Below, one piece after another: positions 1 through 9,220 of a stretch of DNA of 64,000 nt (within the stretch, counting starts at the first letter, position 1; every line of letters begins with the position of its first letter). This DNA comes from Mycolicibacter kumamotonensis (lineage in GTDB: Bacteria > Actinomycetota > Actinomycetes > Mycobacteriales > Mycobacteriaceae). The stretch lies in contig NZ_MVHU01000006.1 of the NCBI RefSeq assembly GCF_002086285.1, forward strand, positions 1 to 64,000, written 5' to 3'. The notes beneath the pieces are model-generated. The model was given only the letters and a program-made list of their open reading frames with translations, did not search any database and was not told the origin of the DNA. Both the position numbers and the translations under genes were made by a program.

Positions 1-1079
1 AGCATCGGCGTCTCGAAGGTCATCTGGCCCCGCCACATGGTGCCGATCCAGTTGAAGAACTTCAGCCCGGTCGGGATCGCGATCAACAGCGTCGTGAACG
101 AAAAGAACGGGAGAAGGACGGCGCCGGTGGCGAACATGTGATGTGCCCACACCGCCGTCGAGAGCGCAGCGATGGCCAACGTCGCGTAGACCATGGTGGT
201 GTAGCCGAACATGGGCTTGCGGGCGAACACCGGGGTGATCTCGGAGATGATGCCGAAGAACGGTAGCGCGATGATGTACACCTCGGGATGGCCGAAGAAC
301 CAGAACAGGTGTTGCCAGAGCAACTCGCCACCGTTGGCGGAGTCGTAGATATGTCCGCCCAGGTGCCGGTCGACGGCCAGGCCCAGCAGGGCCGCGGTCA
401 GCAGCGGGAAGGCCACTATCACCATGATGCTTGTCACCAGGATGTTCCAGGTGAAGATCGGCATCCGGAACATGGTCATCCCGGGGGCGCGCATGCAGAC
501 CACGGTGGTGATCATGTTGACTCCACCCAGGATGGTGCCTAGACCGCCGACGGCCAGGCCCAGGATCCACAGGTCTGCTCCGGCGCCCGCTGAGTGCACC
601 GCATTCGAGAGCGGAGTGTAGGCAGTCCAGCCGAAATCCGCCGGGCCTCCTGGGGTGATGAAACCGGCCAGTGCGATCGTCGCACCAAAGATGAACAGCC
701 AGAACGAGAGCGCGTTGAGCCGCGGGAAGGCCACGTCGGGTGCGCCGATCTGCAGCGGCAGCACCAGGTTGGCGAAGCCGAACACGATCGGGGTGGCATA
801 GAACAGCAGCATCGTCGTGCCGTGCATGGTGAATAACTGGTTGTACTGTTCGTTCGACAAGAACGCCAGCCCCGGGGCAGCCAGTTCGACACGGAGAAGC
901 AGCGCCATCAATCCACCGACGACAAAGAAGGTGAAGCAGGCGACCACATACATGGTCCCGATCAGCTTGTGATCGGTCGTCGTGATCAACCGGTAGATGA
1001 GATCGCCGCGGGGGCCACGCCGCGCAGGGAATGGCCGGCGGACTTGTAGGCTCCGCAGCGGCGGCGACTCGGTGGTCAT
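1..1079 (-). CDS. ctaD: Cytochrome c oxidase subunit I (aa3-type), 3' end cut by the window
   Basis: Catalytic subunit of the terminal oxidase in the membrane, reducing O2 with electrons from the bc1 branch and pumping protons. The reverse strand from the ATG at 1079 reads as a polytopic membrane protein. It includes the haem-ligand stretch '[15 protein letters not shown]' and the haem/CuB helix '[11 protein letters not shown]' with its His and Tyr. About 359 of some 575 residues are present; the rest runs off the left edge. A strong Shine-Dalgarno (GGAGAC) precedes the ATG. In M. tuberculosis ctaD is not next to the Rv3683 gene, so this is a rearrangement or a second ctaD copy. Confidence 0.95.
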   Translation of the reverse strand, partial: MTTESPPLRSLQVRRPFPARRGPRGDLIYRLITTTDHKLIGTMYVVACFTFFVVGGLMALLLRVELAAPGLAFLSNEQYNQLFTMHGTTMLLFYATPIVFGFANLVLPLQIGAPDVAFPRLNALSFWLFIFGATIALAGFITPGGPADFGWTAYTPLSNAVHSAGAGADLWILGLAVGGLGTILGGVNMITTVVCMRAPGMTMFRMPIFTWNILVTSIMVIVAFPLLTAALLGLAVDRHLGGHIYDSANGGELLWQHLFWFFGHPEVYIIALPFFGIISEITPVFARKPMFGYTTMVYATLAIAALSTAVWAHHMFATGAVLLPFFSFTTLLIAIPTGLKFFNWIGTMWRGQMTFETPM

Positions 1080-1565
1080 CGTCCGTCTCCTCAGTGGGAA
1101 ATGATCATGGTGTACCGGTGTTGATGCGTGAAGGCCTGGCTGTGCTGCCGCATGCCCGTCGCGATCTGCTCCGATTCGAGAGTGCAGCCGATCGGGGTGG
1201 AGCGTCATCACCCAAAGGGTTGTTCACCCGGGTGAGTGGCGTGTGTGTGCCGGCGCACACCGTCATCACGCGTACGAACCTATTGCCTTGGCAATCAACA
1301 CTTGTCGCCGCTCAGGGTGCGATAGCCGGTTCAGGTCCCCAGCTTCTCGTTAAAGGGGGTGAGGTGTCCTCATCCGTTTGCCCAATTCACCCGGGTGAGA
1401 AGGGCGTTAGTGGATACCGGCGCGCTCCTCACCCCTTGGCGACGGCGAGCGCGCCCGGTACCCTGGTGCAGAAATGTTGTGACAGAACGAAGTTGAAACG
1501 AGGCGTCACAATCATCATTTTTGCAGACGGTTTTCGCCGGATGCATTGCAACGTTAGGAATCGGG
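1080..1565. promoter_or_regulatory. Divergent regulatory region between ctaD and the GNAT gene, with two identical 12-bp palindromes
   Basis: This 486-bp stretch holds no convincing gene. It contains two copies of the perfect palindrome TCACCCGGGTGA, each preceded by T and followed by G, at 1224-1235 and 1387-1398. A dyad ATTGCC-TT-GGCAAT lies at 1282-1295, and the 7-bp arms TTGTGAC/GTCACAA lie at 1477-1483 and 1505-1511. Repeated identical palindromes between divergent genes suggest operators of a dimeric regulator acting on ctaD, the acetyltransferase, or both. The regulator is unknown. Confidence 0.5.
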
Positions 1566-2156
1566 ATGGTCGATCATCGCCACGTTGAATGGGACTGCGA
1601 AACGCAGCGCATCACGACGTCCCGGCTGGTCTTGCGGCACTGGCAGCTTGACGACGACCTCGCGGCGCGTGCGATATACGGTGCGCCCGAAGTGGCCCGC
1701 TGGCTATGCCCGGTTCTGCCACCCATCGCCGACAGCGCCGACATGCGTCGCATCCTGGCGTCGTGGATCGGCGAAAGCGACGCGACCGGGCTGCCGTTGG
1801 GACGGTGGGCGATCACCGACAAGGCTTCCGGAGAGGTGATCGGCGGAGTCGCCCTGCTTCCGCTGCCGCCGGGCGGGGCAGACCTGGAAATCGGATGGCA
1901 GCTGGTTCCGAAGGCCTGGGGCGGTGGCTACGGTGCCGAAGCCGGGCATGCCGTAGCCCATCAGGCATTCGAAAACCCTGGTATCACCGAGGTCTTCGCG
2001 GTCGTGCGGGCGGAAAACCGCCGCGGTGAGGCTACCGCGCGGCGGATCGGCATGGAATGGGTCGGCGAGACCGACAAGTACTATGGCCTCACCCTGCAGG
2101 TCTACCGGCTGTTGAAAGCCGATCTCGACCTCTCGGAGCCCGCTTGCGCGCCATGA
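1566..2156 (+). CDS. GNAT family N-acetyltransferase (RimJ-like)
   Basis: Probably transfers acetyl from acetyl-CoA to an amine or protein N-terminus; the substrate is unknown. It is 196 residues from the ATG at 1566 (MVDHRHVEW). It opens with the typical RimJ/RimL strand 'RITTSRLVLRHWQLDD' and has the central strand pair 'LEIGWQLVPKAWGGGYGAEAG', where the GGGYGAE loop is the acetyl-CoA pyrophosphate-binding site. It ends with 'ENRRGEATARRIGMEWVGE', typical of this subgroup. Upstream in-frame codons would add 15 residues of poor quality. It is transcribed away from ctaD and converges on the metallophosphoesterase gene. Confidence 0.85.
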   Translation: MVDHRHVEWDCETQRITTSRLVLRHWQLDDDLAARAIYGAPEVARWLCPVLPPIADSADMRRILASWIGESDATGLPLGRWAITDKASGEVIGGVALLPLPPGGADLEIGWQLVPKAWGGGYGAEAGHAVAHQAFENPGITEVFAVVRAENRRGEATARRIGMEWVGETDKYYGLTLQVYRLLKADLDLSEPACAP

Positions 2157-2202
2157 ACCCCCGGCCCGCACGGAACCGCTGTTGACGTGTGTCCCGTGCG
2201 GT

Positions 2203-3174
2203 TCAGCGGGCCGAGATGGACGGCTGCGTGGAGCCGCGGGTGCGCCGTGAATCGTCGCCGCCGGTCGGCGCGGGGACCAGCGTGAGCAGGGTGGCCTCGG
2301 GCCGGCAGGCGAACCGCACCGGCGCGAACGGCGAGGTGCCGATTCCGGCCGAGACGTGCAGGCGCATGTGGGCGCCCCATTGCGACGGCCCCTTGACCCG
2401 CGAGCGGTCCAGGCCGCAGTTGGTCACCAGCGCGCCGTAGAACGGCACGCACAGCTGGCCGCCGTGGGTGTGGCCGGCCATCACCAGCTGGTAGCCGTCG
2501 GCGGCGAAGCGGTCCAGCACGCGCGGCTCCGGGGAATGGGTCAGCCCCAGCCGCAGGGTGGCGGTCGGGTCGGCCGGGCCGGCGATGGTGTCGTAGCGGT
2601 CCCGTTCGATGTGCGGGTCGTCGACGCCGGCCGCGGCGATCCGCTGGCCGGCCAACTCGAATTCGCGACGGTTGTGGGTCAGGTCCAGCCAGCCTCGCTC
2701 GGTGAACGCCGCCCGCAGGTCCTGCCATGGCAGCGGGGTGCCGTAGACGCGATGTGTCGGCTTGGTCAGGTACTTCGCCGGGTTCTTCAGCCGCGGCCCG
2801 AAGTAGTCGTTGCTGCCGAAGACGAACACCCCCGGCACCGACAGCAGATCACCCAAGGCCTGCACCACGGCCGGCACCGCCTTCGGGTGGGCCAGGTTGT
2901 CGCCGGTGTTGACCACCAGGTCGGGTTCCAGGCGGACCAGGTCGCGCAGCCAGGCCTGTTTGCGGCGCTGGCCGGGCCGCATGTGGATGTCGCTGATGTG
3001 CAGCACCCGCAGCGGCGACGAGCCCGGCGTCAGCACCGGCATCGTCGCCTCCCGCACCACGAAGGCGTTGCGTTCGACGATCGCGCCGTAGGCCACGAGG
3101 GCCGCCGGGCCGAGCGCAGCCGATGCGGCGACAAGGGACCGGGTCAGAGCGGGTGATGCAGCCATGGGCTTCAC
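2203..3174 (-). CDS. Calcineurin-like metallophosphoesterase (Rv3683 type)
   Basis: A 323-residue predicted phosphohydrolase with a hydrophobic N-terminal segment (residues 10-32) that should anchor it in the membrane. Metal-ligand motifs in order are D62-I-H64, G-D92-N93, the loop GSNDY (N122, D123; GNHE-like) and GHTHGGQ near 235. This follows the dinuclear metallophosphoesterase fold, closest to YkuE/YaeI-like membrane-associated enzymes. It follows ponA2 by 29 bp on the same strand and is surely cotranscribed, which suggests a role in envelope or lipid/peptidoglycan metabolism. An alternative ATG lies three codons downstream. The substrate is not deducible. Confidence 0.88.
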   Translation of the reverse strand: MKPMAASPALTRSLVAASAALGPAALVAYGAIVERNAFVVREATMPVLTPGSSPLRVLHISDIHMRPGQRRKQAWLRDLVRLEPDLVVNTGDNLAHPKAVPAVVQALGDLLSVPGVFVFGSNDYFGPRLKNPAKYLTKPTHRVYGTPLPWQDLRAAFTERGWLDLTHNRREFELAGQRIAAAGVDDPHIERDRYDTIAGPADPTATLRLGLTHSPEPRVLDRFAADGYQLVMAGHTHGGQLCVPFYGALVTNCGLDRSRVKGPSQWGAHMRLHVSAGIGTSPFAPVRFACRPEATLLTLVPAPTGGDDSRRTRGSTQPSISAR

Positions 3175-3203
3175 ACTACTGCGCCGCAGCAGGCGACCCG
3201 CGG

Positions 3204-5633
3204 TTACGGCGGCAACGGCTGCCCCGGCGCGGGCGGCGGCAGCAGCGGAATGGTGATCGGCGGCAGCCCCGGAATCTCCACCACGGTCGAGCCCACCGGT
3301 CCCAGCGGGCCGCCCTCCGGCGGCGGTGGTGGTGGCGGCGGGATGCCGTTGCTGACCTCAATGGTCACGATCGAACCGGGAATGGTCTGTCCGCTCGGCG
3401 AGGTGCCGACGACCGCGCCGGAGCGGGCGCTGCTGTTGACCCAGTTGGGTTGCTCGGCGACCTGGAACCCGCTGTCTTTGAGCCGTAGGCGCGCGGCGTC
3501 GACGTCCAGGCCGACCACGCTGGGCACTCGGGAGTTGGGGCCACCGTCGACGTAGCGCGGGTCGGTCGGCGGCATGATGACGTCGCCGAGGTTGGTGGCG
3601 ATCGGCTTCATCGCGGCGAACCAGGTCCGGGCCGGCTCGTTGCCGCCGTAGAGGTCACCGTCCCCGCAATGCCGTAGCGGGAACGAGCAGAGGTCCGACG
3701 GCGAGCTGGAGTCGTCGAAGATGTAGTTCGCTGCCGCGTAGCGGTTGGTGAACCCCAGAAAGCCCGACGAGCGGTGCGCCTCGGTGGTGCCGGTCTTGCC
3801 CGACATCGGCAGGTCCCAGCCGACGGAGCCGGCCGCGGGCGCCGCCGTGCCGCCACCCTGGATGTCTTTGCTCAGCGCGTTGGCCAAGGTGTTCGCCAGC
3901 CCCTCGGGAATCACCCGGTCACAGGTCTCGGTGGTGACGGCCACCTCGTTGCCGTTGCGGTCGTAGACCTTGTCGATCGGGTTCGGTGGGCACCAGATGC
4001 CGCCGGAGGCCAGGGTGGCCGCGACGTTGGACAGCTCCAGCGCATTGACCTCGATCGGGCCCAGGGTGAACGAGCCCAGGTTCTGGCGTTTGACGAAGTC
4101 GGCCAGGCTTTCGTTGCTGTCCGGGTCGTAGTCGCGGGCGGTGCCGGGATCGGCATAGGAGCGCAGCCCCAACTTGACCGCCATGTCAACGGTGCGACCC
4201 ACCCCGACCTGGGAGATCAGTTTGGCGAACGCGGTGTTGGGCGAGGTGGCCAGCGCGGTGGAGACATTCATCGGCGACCGGTAGGGCGCGACGTTGACCA
4301 CGCACCAGGTCTCCTTGGGGCAGCCCTTGGCGCCGCCGCTGCCCATGCCCTTGGTCTGGAATCGGCCGGGCACCTCGAGTTCGGCGTTGATGCCCATGCC
4401 CATCTCCAGCGCGGCGGCCACCGTGAAGGTCTTGAAGATCGACCCGGCGCCGTCCCCGACCAAGGAGAACGGTTGCGGCCGCATGGTCTCACCGATGTCG
4501 CCGTTGAGCCCGTAGGTGCGGTTGCTGGCCATCGCCAGCACCGGGTGCGACTCACTGCCCGGCTTGATCACGCTCATCACGCTGGCAACGCCCTGCACGT
4601 TGGGGTTGGCGAAGTTGTCGATCGCCTGCTTGACCGGGCCCTGTACGTCGGGGTCCAGCGTGGTGTGGATGACGTAGCCGCCGCGGGCGATCTGCTCCTT
4701 GCTGATCCCGGCGCGGGCCAGGTACTCCTGCACGTAGTCGCAGAAGAAGGCCCGGTCGCCCGCTGCGATGCAACCCCGCGGCAACTCGTTGGGTTGCGGC
4801 AGGATGCCCAGCGGTTCCTCCTTGGCCGCCCGCAGCGCGTCGGCCTCCCCGGGCAGGTTCTCGATCATGGTGTCCAGCACCAGGTTCCGCCGTGCCAGCG
4901 CGCCTTCGGGATTGGTGTAGGGGTTCAGCGCGCTGGTCGACTGGACCATCCCGGCCAGCAGCGCCGACTGCTGCCAGTTCAGGTCCGCCGCGTCGACACC
5001 GAAGTAGGTCTGGGCCGCGTCCTGGATGCCGAACGAGTTGTTGCCGAACGACACCAGGTTCAGGTAGCGGGTCAGGATCTGCGGCTTGGAGAAGGTGCGG
5101 TCCAAGGTGAGCGCCATCCGGATCTCACGCAGCTTGCGGGCCGGGGTGGTCTCGATGGCCGCGCGCTTCTCGGCGTCGGTCTGGGCCAGCACCAGAAGCT
5201 GGTAGTTCTTGATGTACTGCTGCTCGAGCGTGGAGCCGCCGCGGGTGTCGATGTCCCCGGAGGCGTAGCCGGCCAGCCCGGTCAGCGTCCCCTTCCAGTC
5301 CACCCCGCTGTGCTCGGCGAACCGCTTGTCCTCGATCGAGACGATCGCCAGCTTCATGGTGTCGGCGATCTTGTCGCTGGGAATCTCGAACCGGCGCTGC
5401 GAGTACAACCACGCGATCGTGTTGCCCTTGGCGTCGACCATCGTCGTCACCGCGGGCACCTCGCCGGTGACCAACTGCGCCGAGCCGTTGGCCACCACGT
5501 CGGAGGCGCGATTGGAGATCAGGCCGATACCGCCGGCGACCGGGAACAGCAGGGCAGCAAGCAGCACTGCTGCGAGCACACAACACCCGGCCAGTTTGAG
5601 CACGGTGGGGCCGGTCGGGGGACGCTCCGACAT
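3204..5633 (-). CDS. ponA2: Bifunctional class A penicillin-binding protein PonA2 (PBP2)
   Basis: Polymerises and crosslinks peptidoglycan. It has 809 residues from the ATG at 5633, matching mycobacterial PonA2 (about 810). A transmembrane anchor lies at residues 13-36. The GT51 glycosyltransferase has catalytic E101 in 'EDKRFAEHSG' and GGSTLEQQ at 132-139. The transpeptidase has S398-I-F-K401, S464-P-N466 and K613-T-G615. A PASTA domain follows at about 703-764, then a proline-rich tail with eight consecutive prolines. The long in-frame N-terminal extension (to 5801) is rejected because a -10 box sits 7 nt before the ATG at 5633. The gene is divergent from whiB4 and followed by the phosphoesterase gene. 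Confidence 0.97.
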   Translation of the reverse strand: MSERPPTGPTVLKLAGCCVLAAVLLAALLFPVAGGIGLISNRASDVVANGSAQLVTGEVPAVTTMVDAKGNTIAWLYSQRRFEIPSDKIADTMKLAIVSIEDKRFAEHSGVDWKGTLTGLAGYASGDIDTRGGSTLEQQYIKNYQLLVLAQTDAEKRAAIETTPARKLREIRMALTLDRTFSKPQILTRYLNLVSFGNNSFGIQDAAQTYFGVDAADLNWQQSALLAGMVQSTSALNPYTNPEGALARRNLVLDTMIENLPGEADALRAAKEEPLGILPQPNELPRGCIAAGDRAFFCDYVQEYLARAGISKEQIARGGYVIHTTLDPDVQGPVKQAIDNFANPNVQGVASVMSVIKPGSESHPVLAMASNRTYGLNGDIGETMRPQPFSLVGDGAGSIFKTFTVAAALEMGMGINAELEVPGRFQTKGMGSGGAKGCPKETWCVVNVAPYRSPMNVSTALATSPNTAFAKLISQVGVGRTVDMAVKLGLRSYADPGTARDYDPDSNESLADFVKRQNLGSFTLGPIEVNALELSNVAATLASGGIWCPPNPIDKVYDRNGNEVAVTTETCDRVIPEGLANTLANALSKDIQGGGTAAPAAGSVGWDLPMSGKTGTTEAHRSSGFLGFTNRYAAANYIFDDSSSPSDLCSFPLRHCGDGDLYGGNEPARTWFAAMKPIATNLGDVIMPPTDPRYVDGGPNSRVPSVVGLDVDAARLRLKDSGFQVAEQPNWVNSSARSGAVVGTSPSGQTIPGSIVTIEVSNGIPPPPPPPPEGGPLGPVGSTVVEIPGLPPITIPLLPPPAPGQPLPP

Positions 5634-5640
5634 GGCTAAC

Positions 5641-5646
5641 ACACTA
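5641..5646 (-). promoter_or_regulatory. -10 element of a leaderless ponA2 promoter
   Basis: On the minus strand TAGTGT is followed by exactly 7 nt and then the ponA2 ATG, the geometry expected when transcription starts at the start codon. No Shine-Dalgarno is present. This supports the start chosen for ponA2. Confidence 0.5.
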
Positions 5647-5965
5647 ACGCCGGTGGCCGGTGACGTTCGCCGACGACCCCGAACGCCGGGGCGGCCGGCG
5701 GATGCGGCGGTACCGGCGCGATGGCAGAAACGGCCGGATCCGAAACGCCCGCGGCGGTGGTTTCCCGGCCAGATCATGATCGGACGGCACGGTTGTCCCA
5801 AAAAAGGGGGCCTCTACCAGTTGCGCAGATGCCACCTGACCACCTAACTTGGACATCGAGTGCGATTCAGGTAACACTGATGACACGATGTGGCGTAGAT
5901 CGCATTAGGGTCGACGTTGATGTTGAATAGGTGGCTGCCGGGGCGGCCGGGACGGAGGATCGTCA
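5647..5965. other. ponA2-whiB4 divergent intergenic region
   Basis: About 320 bp upstream of whiB4 without a convincing gene. The 69-residue plus-strand frame at 5721-5930 has no family likeness and poor start context. The right end holds the whiB4 Shine-Dalgarno GGAGGA at 5954-5959. The whiB4 promoter must lie here, but I could not fix a -10 box with confidence. Confidence 0.4.
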
Positions 5966-6337
5966 GTGTCTGTTACACGGCCAGCGGTTCAAAAGACCAG
6001 CACACCAGTGACGTCAGCTCCCCCGCCTCCCCGGACCGTCCTGCGCGGGGTCCAAGACGAGGGCAGGATCGCGTGGGTCTCCAAGGCACTGTGCCGAGGC
6101 GCCGACCCGGATGAACTCTTTGTGCGCGGAGCTGCGCAGCGCAAGGCAGCGGTGATCTGCCGGCACTGCCCGGTGGTTCTGGAATGCCTCGCCGACGCCC
6201 TGGACAACCGGGTCGAATTCGGCGTGTGGGGCGGCATGACCGAGCGGCAACGCCGCGCGCTGCTCAAGCAGCACCCCGACGTGACCTCCTGGCGGGATTA
6301 CTTCGCCGCTCAGCGCAAACAGCGCGATGCTGGTTGA
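5966..6337 (+). CDS. whiB4: Iron-sulfur transcription factor WhiB4
   Basis: Redox-sensing WhiB-family regulator that, in M. tuberculosis, modulates antioxidant and beta-lactam tolerance genes. It is 123 residues from a GTG start placed 6 nt after GGAGGA. The four cluster cysteines are C43, C65, C68 and C74 (C-X21-C-X2-C-X5-C), followed by the family turn 'EFGVWGGMTERQRR' at 84-97 and a short basic C-terminal helix for DNA contact. The N-terminal 30 residues are Pro/Ser/Thr-rich and disordered. It is divergent from ponA2 and convergent with the ArsA-like pair, the same arrangement as at Rv3681c. Confidence 0.96.
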   Translation: MSVTRPAVQKTSTPVTSAPPPPRTVLRGVQDEGRIAWVSKALCRGADPDELFVRGAAQRKAAVICRHCPVVLECLADALDNRVEFGVWGGMTERQRRALLKQHPDVTSWRDYFAAQRKQRDAG

Positions 6338-6371
6338 GGCCGGCTGAACCCGGGCTGAGCGTTCTTCGCGT

Positions 6372-7526
6372 CTACTTCGCGGTCAGCTGGTCGGCGATCG
6401 CGCCGAGTGCCTCCAGATCGGAGACATCGAACGGCAGCGACGGGACCCCGACGATGGGAACGCGCGGGTTGGCCCGGGTGAAGCGCGACAGCAACCGCAC
6501 CTCACGCTTGGCGGTGGCACCCCGTTCGGCGTGAATCTGCAGCGCCGCGATGGTCAGCGCCTTAGCCCCGTCCGGCAGCGCCGCACCGGCCGGTTCTACC
6601 TGCAACGTTTCGATGGCGTCGATAGCGCGCTCGACGGGCAGCTCACACAGCATGGGATGGGTCCGGTTGAGGATCAGCCCGGCCAGCGGCATGTGCTCTT
6701 GGGAGAGCCGGTCGACGAAGAAGGAAGCCTCGCGCAGCGCGTCGGGCTCGGCCGCCGACACCACCACGAACTGGGTACCGCGGCGCTTGAGCAGCTCGTA
6801 GGTGCGGTCGGCCTTCTCCCGGAAGCCGCCGAAGGTGGCGTCCAGAGACTGAACGAAATTGGCCGCGTCGGAAAGCATCTGAGAACCCAGCACGGTCGAC
6901 AGCGCTTTCATCGCCAAGCCGAGCGCACCGGCGACCAGCTTGCCGATGCCACGCCCGGGGCCCAGCAGCAGCTTCCACAGCCGGCTGTCCATGAAACTGC
7001 CCAGCCGCTTCGGCGCGTCCAGGAAGTCCAGGGCGTTCCGCGACGGCGGGGTGTCGACGACCACCAGGTCCCAGCGGTCTTCGGCGAGAAGCTGGCCGAG
7101 TTTCTCCATCGCCATGTACTCCTGCGTACCGGACAGCGAGGTGGCGACCGTTTGGTAGAACTGGTTGTTCAGAATGGCCTCCGCCCGCTCCGGGCCGGAG
7201 TACTGCACCACCATCTCGTCGAACGTGCGGCGCATGTCGAGCATCATCGCGTGCAGTTCACCGGGCACCTCCGGGGCCAGCGGCACCCGCTGCGGGGCGT
7301 TGCCGAGGTCGTCGATGCCCAGGGCCTGCGCCAGCCGCCGGGCCGGGTCGATGGTCAGCACCACCACGGTGCGGCCGTACTCCGCAGCCCGCAGCGCCAT
7401 CGCGGCGGCCGTGGTCGTTTTGCCGACGCCACCGGCGCCACAGCAGACCACCACGCGGTTGGCGGTGTCGGCCAGGATTTCGGCCATGTCCAATGCCAGC
7501 GGCTTGCCGGCCGGGTCGGGTGTCAT
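6372..7526 (-). CDS. ArsA/GET3-like ATPase, second of pair (Rv3680 type)
   Basis: A 384-residue P-loop ATPase of the ArsA/GET3 group. The Walker A is the deviant form '[12 protein letters not shown]' (residues 29-40), followed by the switch region '[19 protein letters not shown]' and the Walker B-like '[19 protein letters not shown]'. The ATG at 7526 overlaps the upstream gene's TGA (ATGA), so the two ATPases are translationally coupled and probably heterodimerise. In M. tuberculosis this pair has been linked to tolerance of glycerol/methylglyoxal and anion stress. The reading frame stays open far upstream, antisense to other genes; that extension is spurious. Confidence 0.93.
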   Translation of the reverse strand: MTPDPAGKPLALDMAEILADTANRVVVCCGAGGVGKTTTAAAMALRAAEYGRTVVVLTIDPARRLAQALGIDDLGNAPQRVPLAPEVPGELHAMMLDMRRTFDEMVVQYSGPERAEAILNNQFYQTVATSLSGTQEYMAMEKLGQLLAEDRWDLVVVDTPPSRNALDFLDAPKRLGSFMDSRLWKLLLGPGRGIGKLVAGALGLAMKALSTVLGSQMLSDAANFVQSLDATFGGFREKADRTYELLKRRGTQFVVVSAAEPDALREASFFVDRLSQEHMPLAGLILNRTHPMLCELPVERAIDAIETLQVEPAGAALPDGAKALTIAALQIHAERGATAKREVRLLSRFTRANPRVPIVGVPSLPFDVSDLEALGAIADQLTAK

Positions 7527-8545
7527 CGAACCCCCTGTCGGGCGAGGATCTCGGAGAGCTCGTAGAGGCTGCCGAGGTCGACACCGTCGGTGATGGTCGG
7601 CAGATGCAGCCGCGGGACCTTGAGTTGTTCCAGCTCTTCGGCGGTTTCGGTGCGGGCGCTGATGCGGGTGGCGTGCTGGATGGTCTCGGTCAGCAGGCCG
7701 GCGAAATCGTCGTCGTCCAGGGTGATCCCGGCCGCAGTCAGGCCGGCCCGGACCGCGTCGGCGTCGACGACACCCTCGGCCGCCTTGGCCAGGTCGTCGG
7801 GCTCCAGATGGGCGGGGATGTCGCGGTTGACGATCACGCTGCCGATCGGCAGGTCCAGCTCCCGCAACTCGTCGATGGCCTCCAGGGTCTCCTGCATCGG
7901 CAGGGACTCCAACAGCGTCACCAGGTGGATGGCGGTCTGGTCCGAGTGCAGCAGCTTCACCACGCCTTCGGCCTGCGAATGCACCGGTCCGCCCTTGGCC
8001 AGCTGTGACACGGCCTTGGTGACGTCGAGGAACCGGGCGATCCGGCCGGTGGGCGGCGCGTCGACCACGATCGCGTCGTAGACCGGCTTCTTGCTCTTGT
8101 CGGTCTGGATGACGTGGTATTTGATCTTGCCGGTGAGAATGACGTCGCGCAGGCCCGGCGCGATGGTGGTGGCGAACTCGACGGCACCGACACGTCGCAT
8201 CGCCCGTCCGGCGATACCCAGGTTGTAGAACAAGTCGAGGTATTCCAGGAACGCGGCCTCGATGTCCATCGCCAGCGCATCGACCTCCCCGCCGTCTTCG
8301 GCGGTGGCAACCTTGAGCGGGGTGATGGGCAGCGGCGGCACGTCGAAGAGTTGCGCAATGCCTTGGCGCTCTTCGACTTCCACCAGCAGGACCCGGCGTC
8401 CGCCGGCCGCCAGCGACAACGCCAGCGCGGCCGCCACCGTCGTTTTGCCGGTGCCGCCCTTGCCGGTCACGAAATGCAGCCGGGCCTTGGTCAATCGCGA
8501 AGGCCAGCCGATGGCGGGCTCGCCGCTGGATGTGGCTGTCACCAC
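7523..8545 (-). CDS. ArsA/GET3-like ATPase, first of pair (Rv3679 type)
   Basis: A 340-residue partner ATPase with Walker A '[13 protein letters not shown]' (28-40), '[12 protein letters not shown]' after strand 2, and '[19 protein letters not shown]' as the switch II/Walker B region. The annotated start is a GTG at 8545, directly followed by a second GTG. A TAGCAT -10 box lies 6 nt before the second GTG (8542), so a leaderless transcript starting there (339 residues) is at least as likely. It shares a short promoter region with the divergent DUF4177 gene. Confidence 0.93.
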   Translation of the reverse strand: MVTATSSGEPAIGWPSRLTKARLHFVTGKGGTGKTTVAAALALSLAAGGRRVLLVEVEERQGIAQLFDVPPLPITPLKVATAEDGGEVDALAMDIEAAFLEYLDLFYNLGIAGRAMRRVGAVEFATTIAPGLRDVILTGKIKYHVIQTDKSKKPVYDAIVVDAPPTGRIARFLDVTKAVSQLAKGGPVHSQAEGVVKLLHSDQTAIHLVTLLESLPMQETLEAIDELRELDLPIGSVIVNRDIPAHLEPDDLAKAAEGVVDADAVRAGLTAAGITLDDDDFAGLLTETIQHATRISARTETAEELEQLKVPRLHLPTITDGVDLGSLYELSEILARQGVR

Positions 8546-8548
8546 TGC

Positions 8549-8554
8549 ATGCTA
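8549..8554 (-). promoter_or_regulatory. -10 element for the ArsA-like pair
   Basis: TAGCAT on the minus strand lies 3 nt before the first and 6 nt before the second of two tandem GTG codons. It faces the divergent -10 at 8580-8585, with 25 bp between the two boxes. Confidence 0.4.
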
Positions 8555-8579
8555 ACCAAGCGCGTGTGGGCGCTAGCGA

Positions 8580-8585
8580 TAAGCT
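8580..8585 (+). promoter_or_regulatory. -10 element for the DUF4177-RidA-MBL operon
   Basis: TAAGCT is followed by 7 nt (cgctccc) and then the ATG at 8593, the leaderless geometry. No ribosome binding site is seen upstream of that ATG. Confidence 0.5.
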
Positions 8586-8592
8586 CGCTCCC

Positions 8593-8754
8593 ATGAGCGA
8601 ACGCACGGTGTGGGAGTACGCCAACGTCCCCTTGATCACGCACGCCACCAAGCAAATCCTCGACCAGTGGGGCGAGGATGGCTGGGAGCTGGTCACCGTG
8701 CTTCCCGGGCCGTCCGGCGAACAGCTCATCGCCTTCCTGAAACGCCCGAAATGA
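8593..8754 (+). CDS. Small DUF4177-like protein (Rv3678A type)
   Basis: A 53-residue protein, [14 protein letters not shown]..., with the DUF4177 pattern: aromatic 'WEYANVPL', central '[18 protein letters not shown]' and a final beta strand. Function unknown; it resembles small single-domain proteins that travel with RidA. The ATG at 8593 is favoured over upstream in-frame codons by the leaderless -10 7 nt before it. Its TGA overlaps the RidA ATG (ATGA), so translation is coupled. Confidence 0.85.
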   Translation: MSERTVWEYANVPLITHATKQILDQWGEDGWELVTVLPGPSGEQLIAFLKRPK

Positions 8755-9218
8755 GCTGGCGGGCCCGGTTGACCGAACTCGGGATCGAGCTGCCCGAGAT
8801 GGTCGCACCGTTGGCGGCGTACGTTCCGGCGGTGCGGACCGGCGACCTGGTCTACACCTCTGGTCAGCTGCCGATGCAGGGCGGCAAATTGGCCCGCCAC
8901 GGCAAGGTCGGTGCTGACGTCAGCCCGGAGGACGCCTACGCGCTGGCCCGGATCTGCGCCCTCAATGCGCTGGCCGCCGTGGACGCCCTGGTCGGGCTGG
9001 ATTCGGTGACCCGGGTGGTCAAGGTGGTCGGGTTCGTCGCCTCGGGCCCGAACTTCAACGGCCAGCCGGCCGTGATCAACGGCGCATCCGAGCTGCTCGG
9101 CGAGGTGTTCGGCGAGGCCGGCGCGCACGCCCGCTCGGCCGTCGGGGTTTCGGAGCTGCCGCTGGACGCGCCGGTGGAAGTGGAGCTGATCGTCGAGATC
9201 AGGGCAGCAGCCGGGTAA
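8751..9218 (+). CDS. RidA/YjgF-family enamine/imine deaminase-like protein (Rv3678c type)
   Basis: 155 residues of the YjgF/YER057c/UK114 family, which hydrolyses reactive enamines/imines released by PLP enzymes. Recognisable blocks are '[20 protein letters not shown]' near residue 24, '[20 protein letters not shown]' and the terminal '[15 protein letters not shown]'. In canonical RidA an arginine follows the third block; here '[14 protein letters not shown]' carries none, so the deaminase activity may be altered, as in many actinobacterial YjgF subgroups. It is second in a three-gene operon and is followed after 2 nt by the MBL gene. Confidence 0.88.
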   Translation: MSWRARLTELGIELPEMVAPLAAYVPAVRTGDLVYTSGQLPMQGGKLARHGKVGADVSPEDAYALARICALNALAAVDALVGLDSVTRVVKVVGFVASGPNFNGQPAVINGASELLGEVFGEAGAHARSAVGVSELPLDAPVEVELIVEIRAAAG

Positions 9219-9220
9219 GC

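Noticed and set aside
1477..1511. Possible CRP site (TTGTGAC...GTCACAA)
   Set aside because: The arms are 21 bp apart; CRP sites need TGTGA-N6-TCACA. Kept only as an unidentified dyad.
1031..1588. 185-residue plus-strand frame overlapping the ctaD start
   Set aside because: No recognisable domain, overlaps two real gene starts and the palindrome-rich regulatory region.
3774..5639. 621-residue open frame on the plus strand across ponA2
   Set aside because: Exact antisense of a fully convincing ponA2; composition (Gly/Arg/His/Val-rich, no domains) is typical of GC-rich shadow frames.
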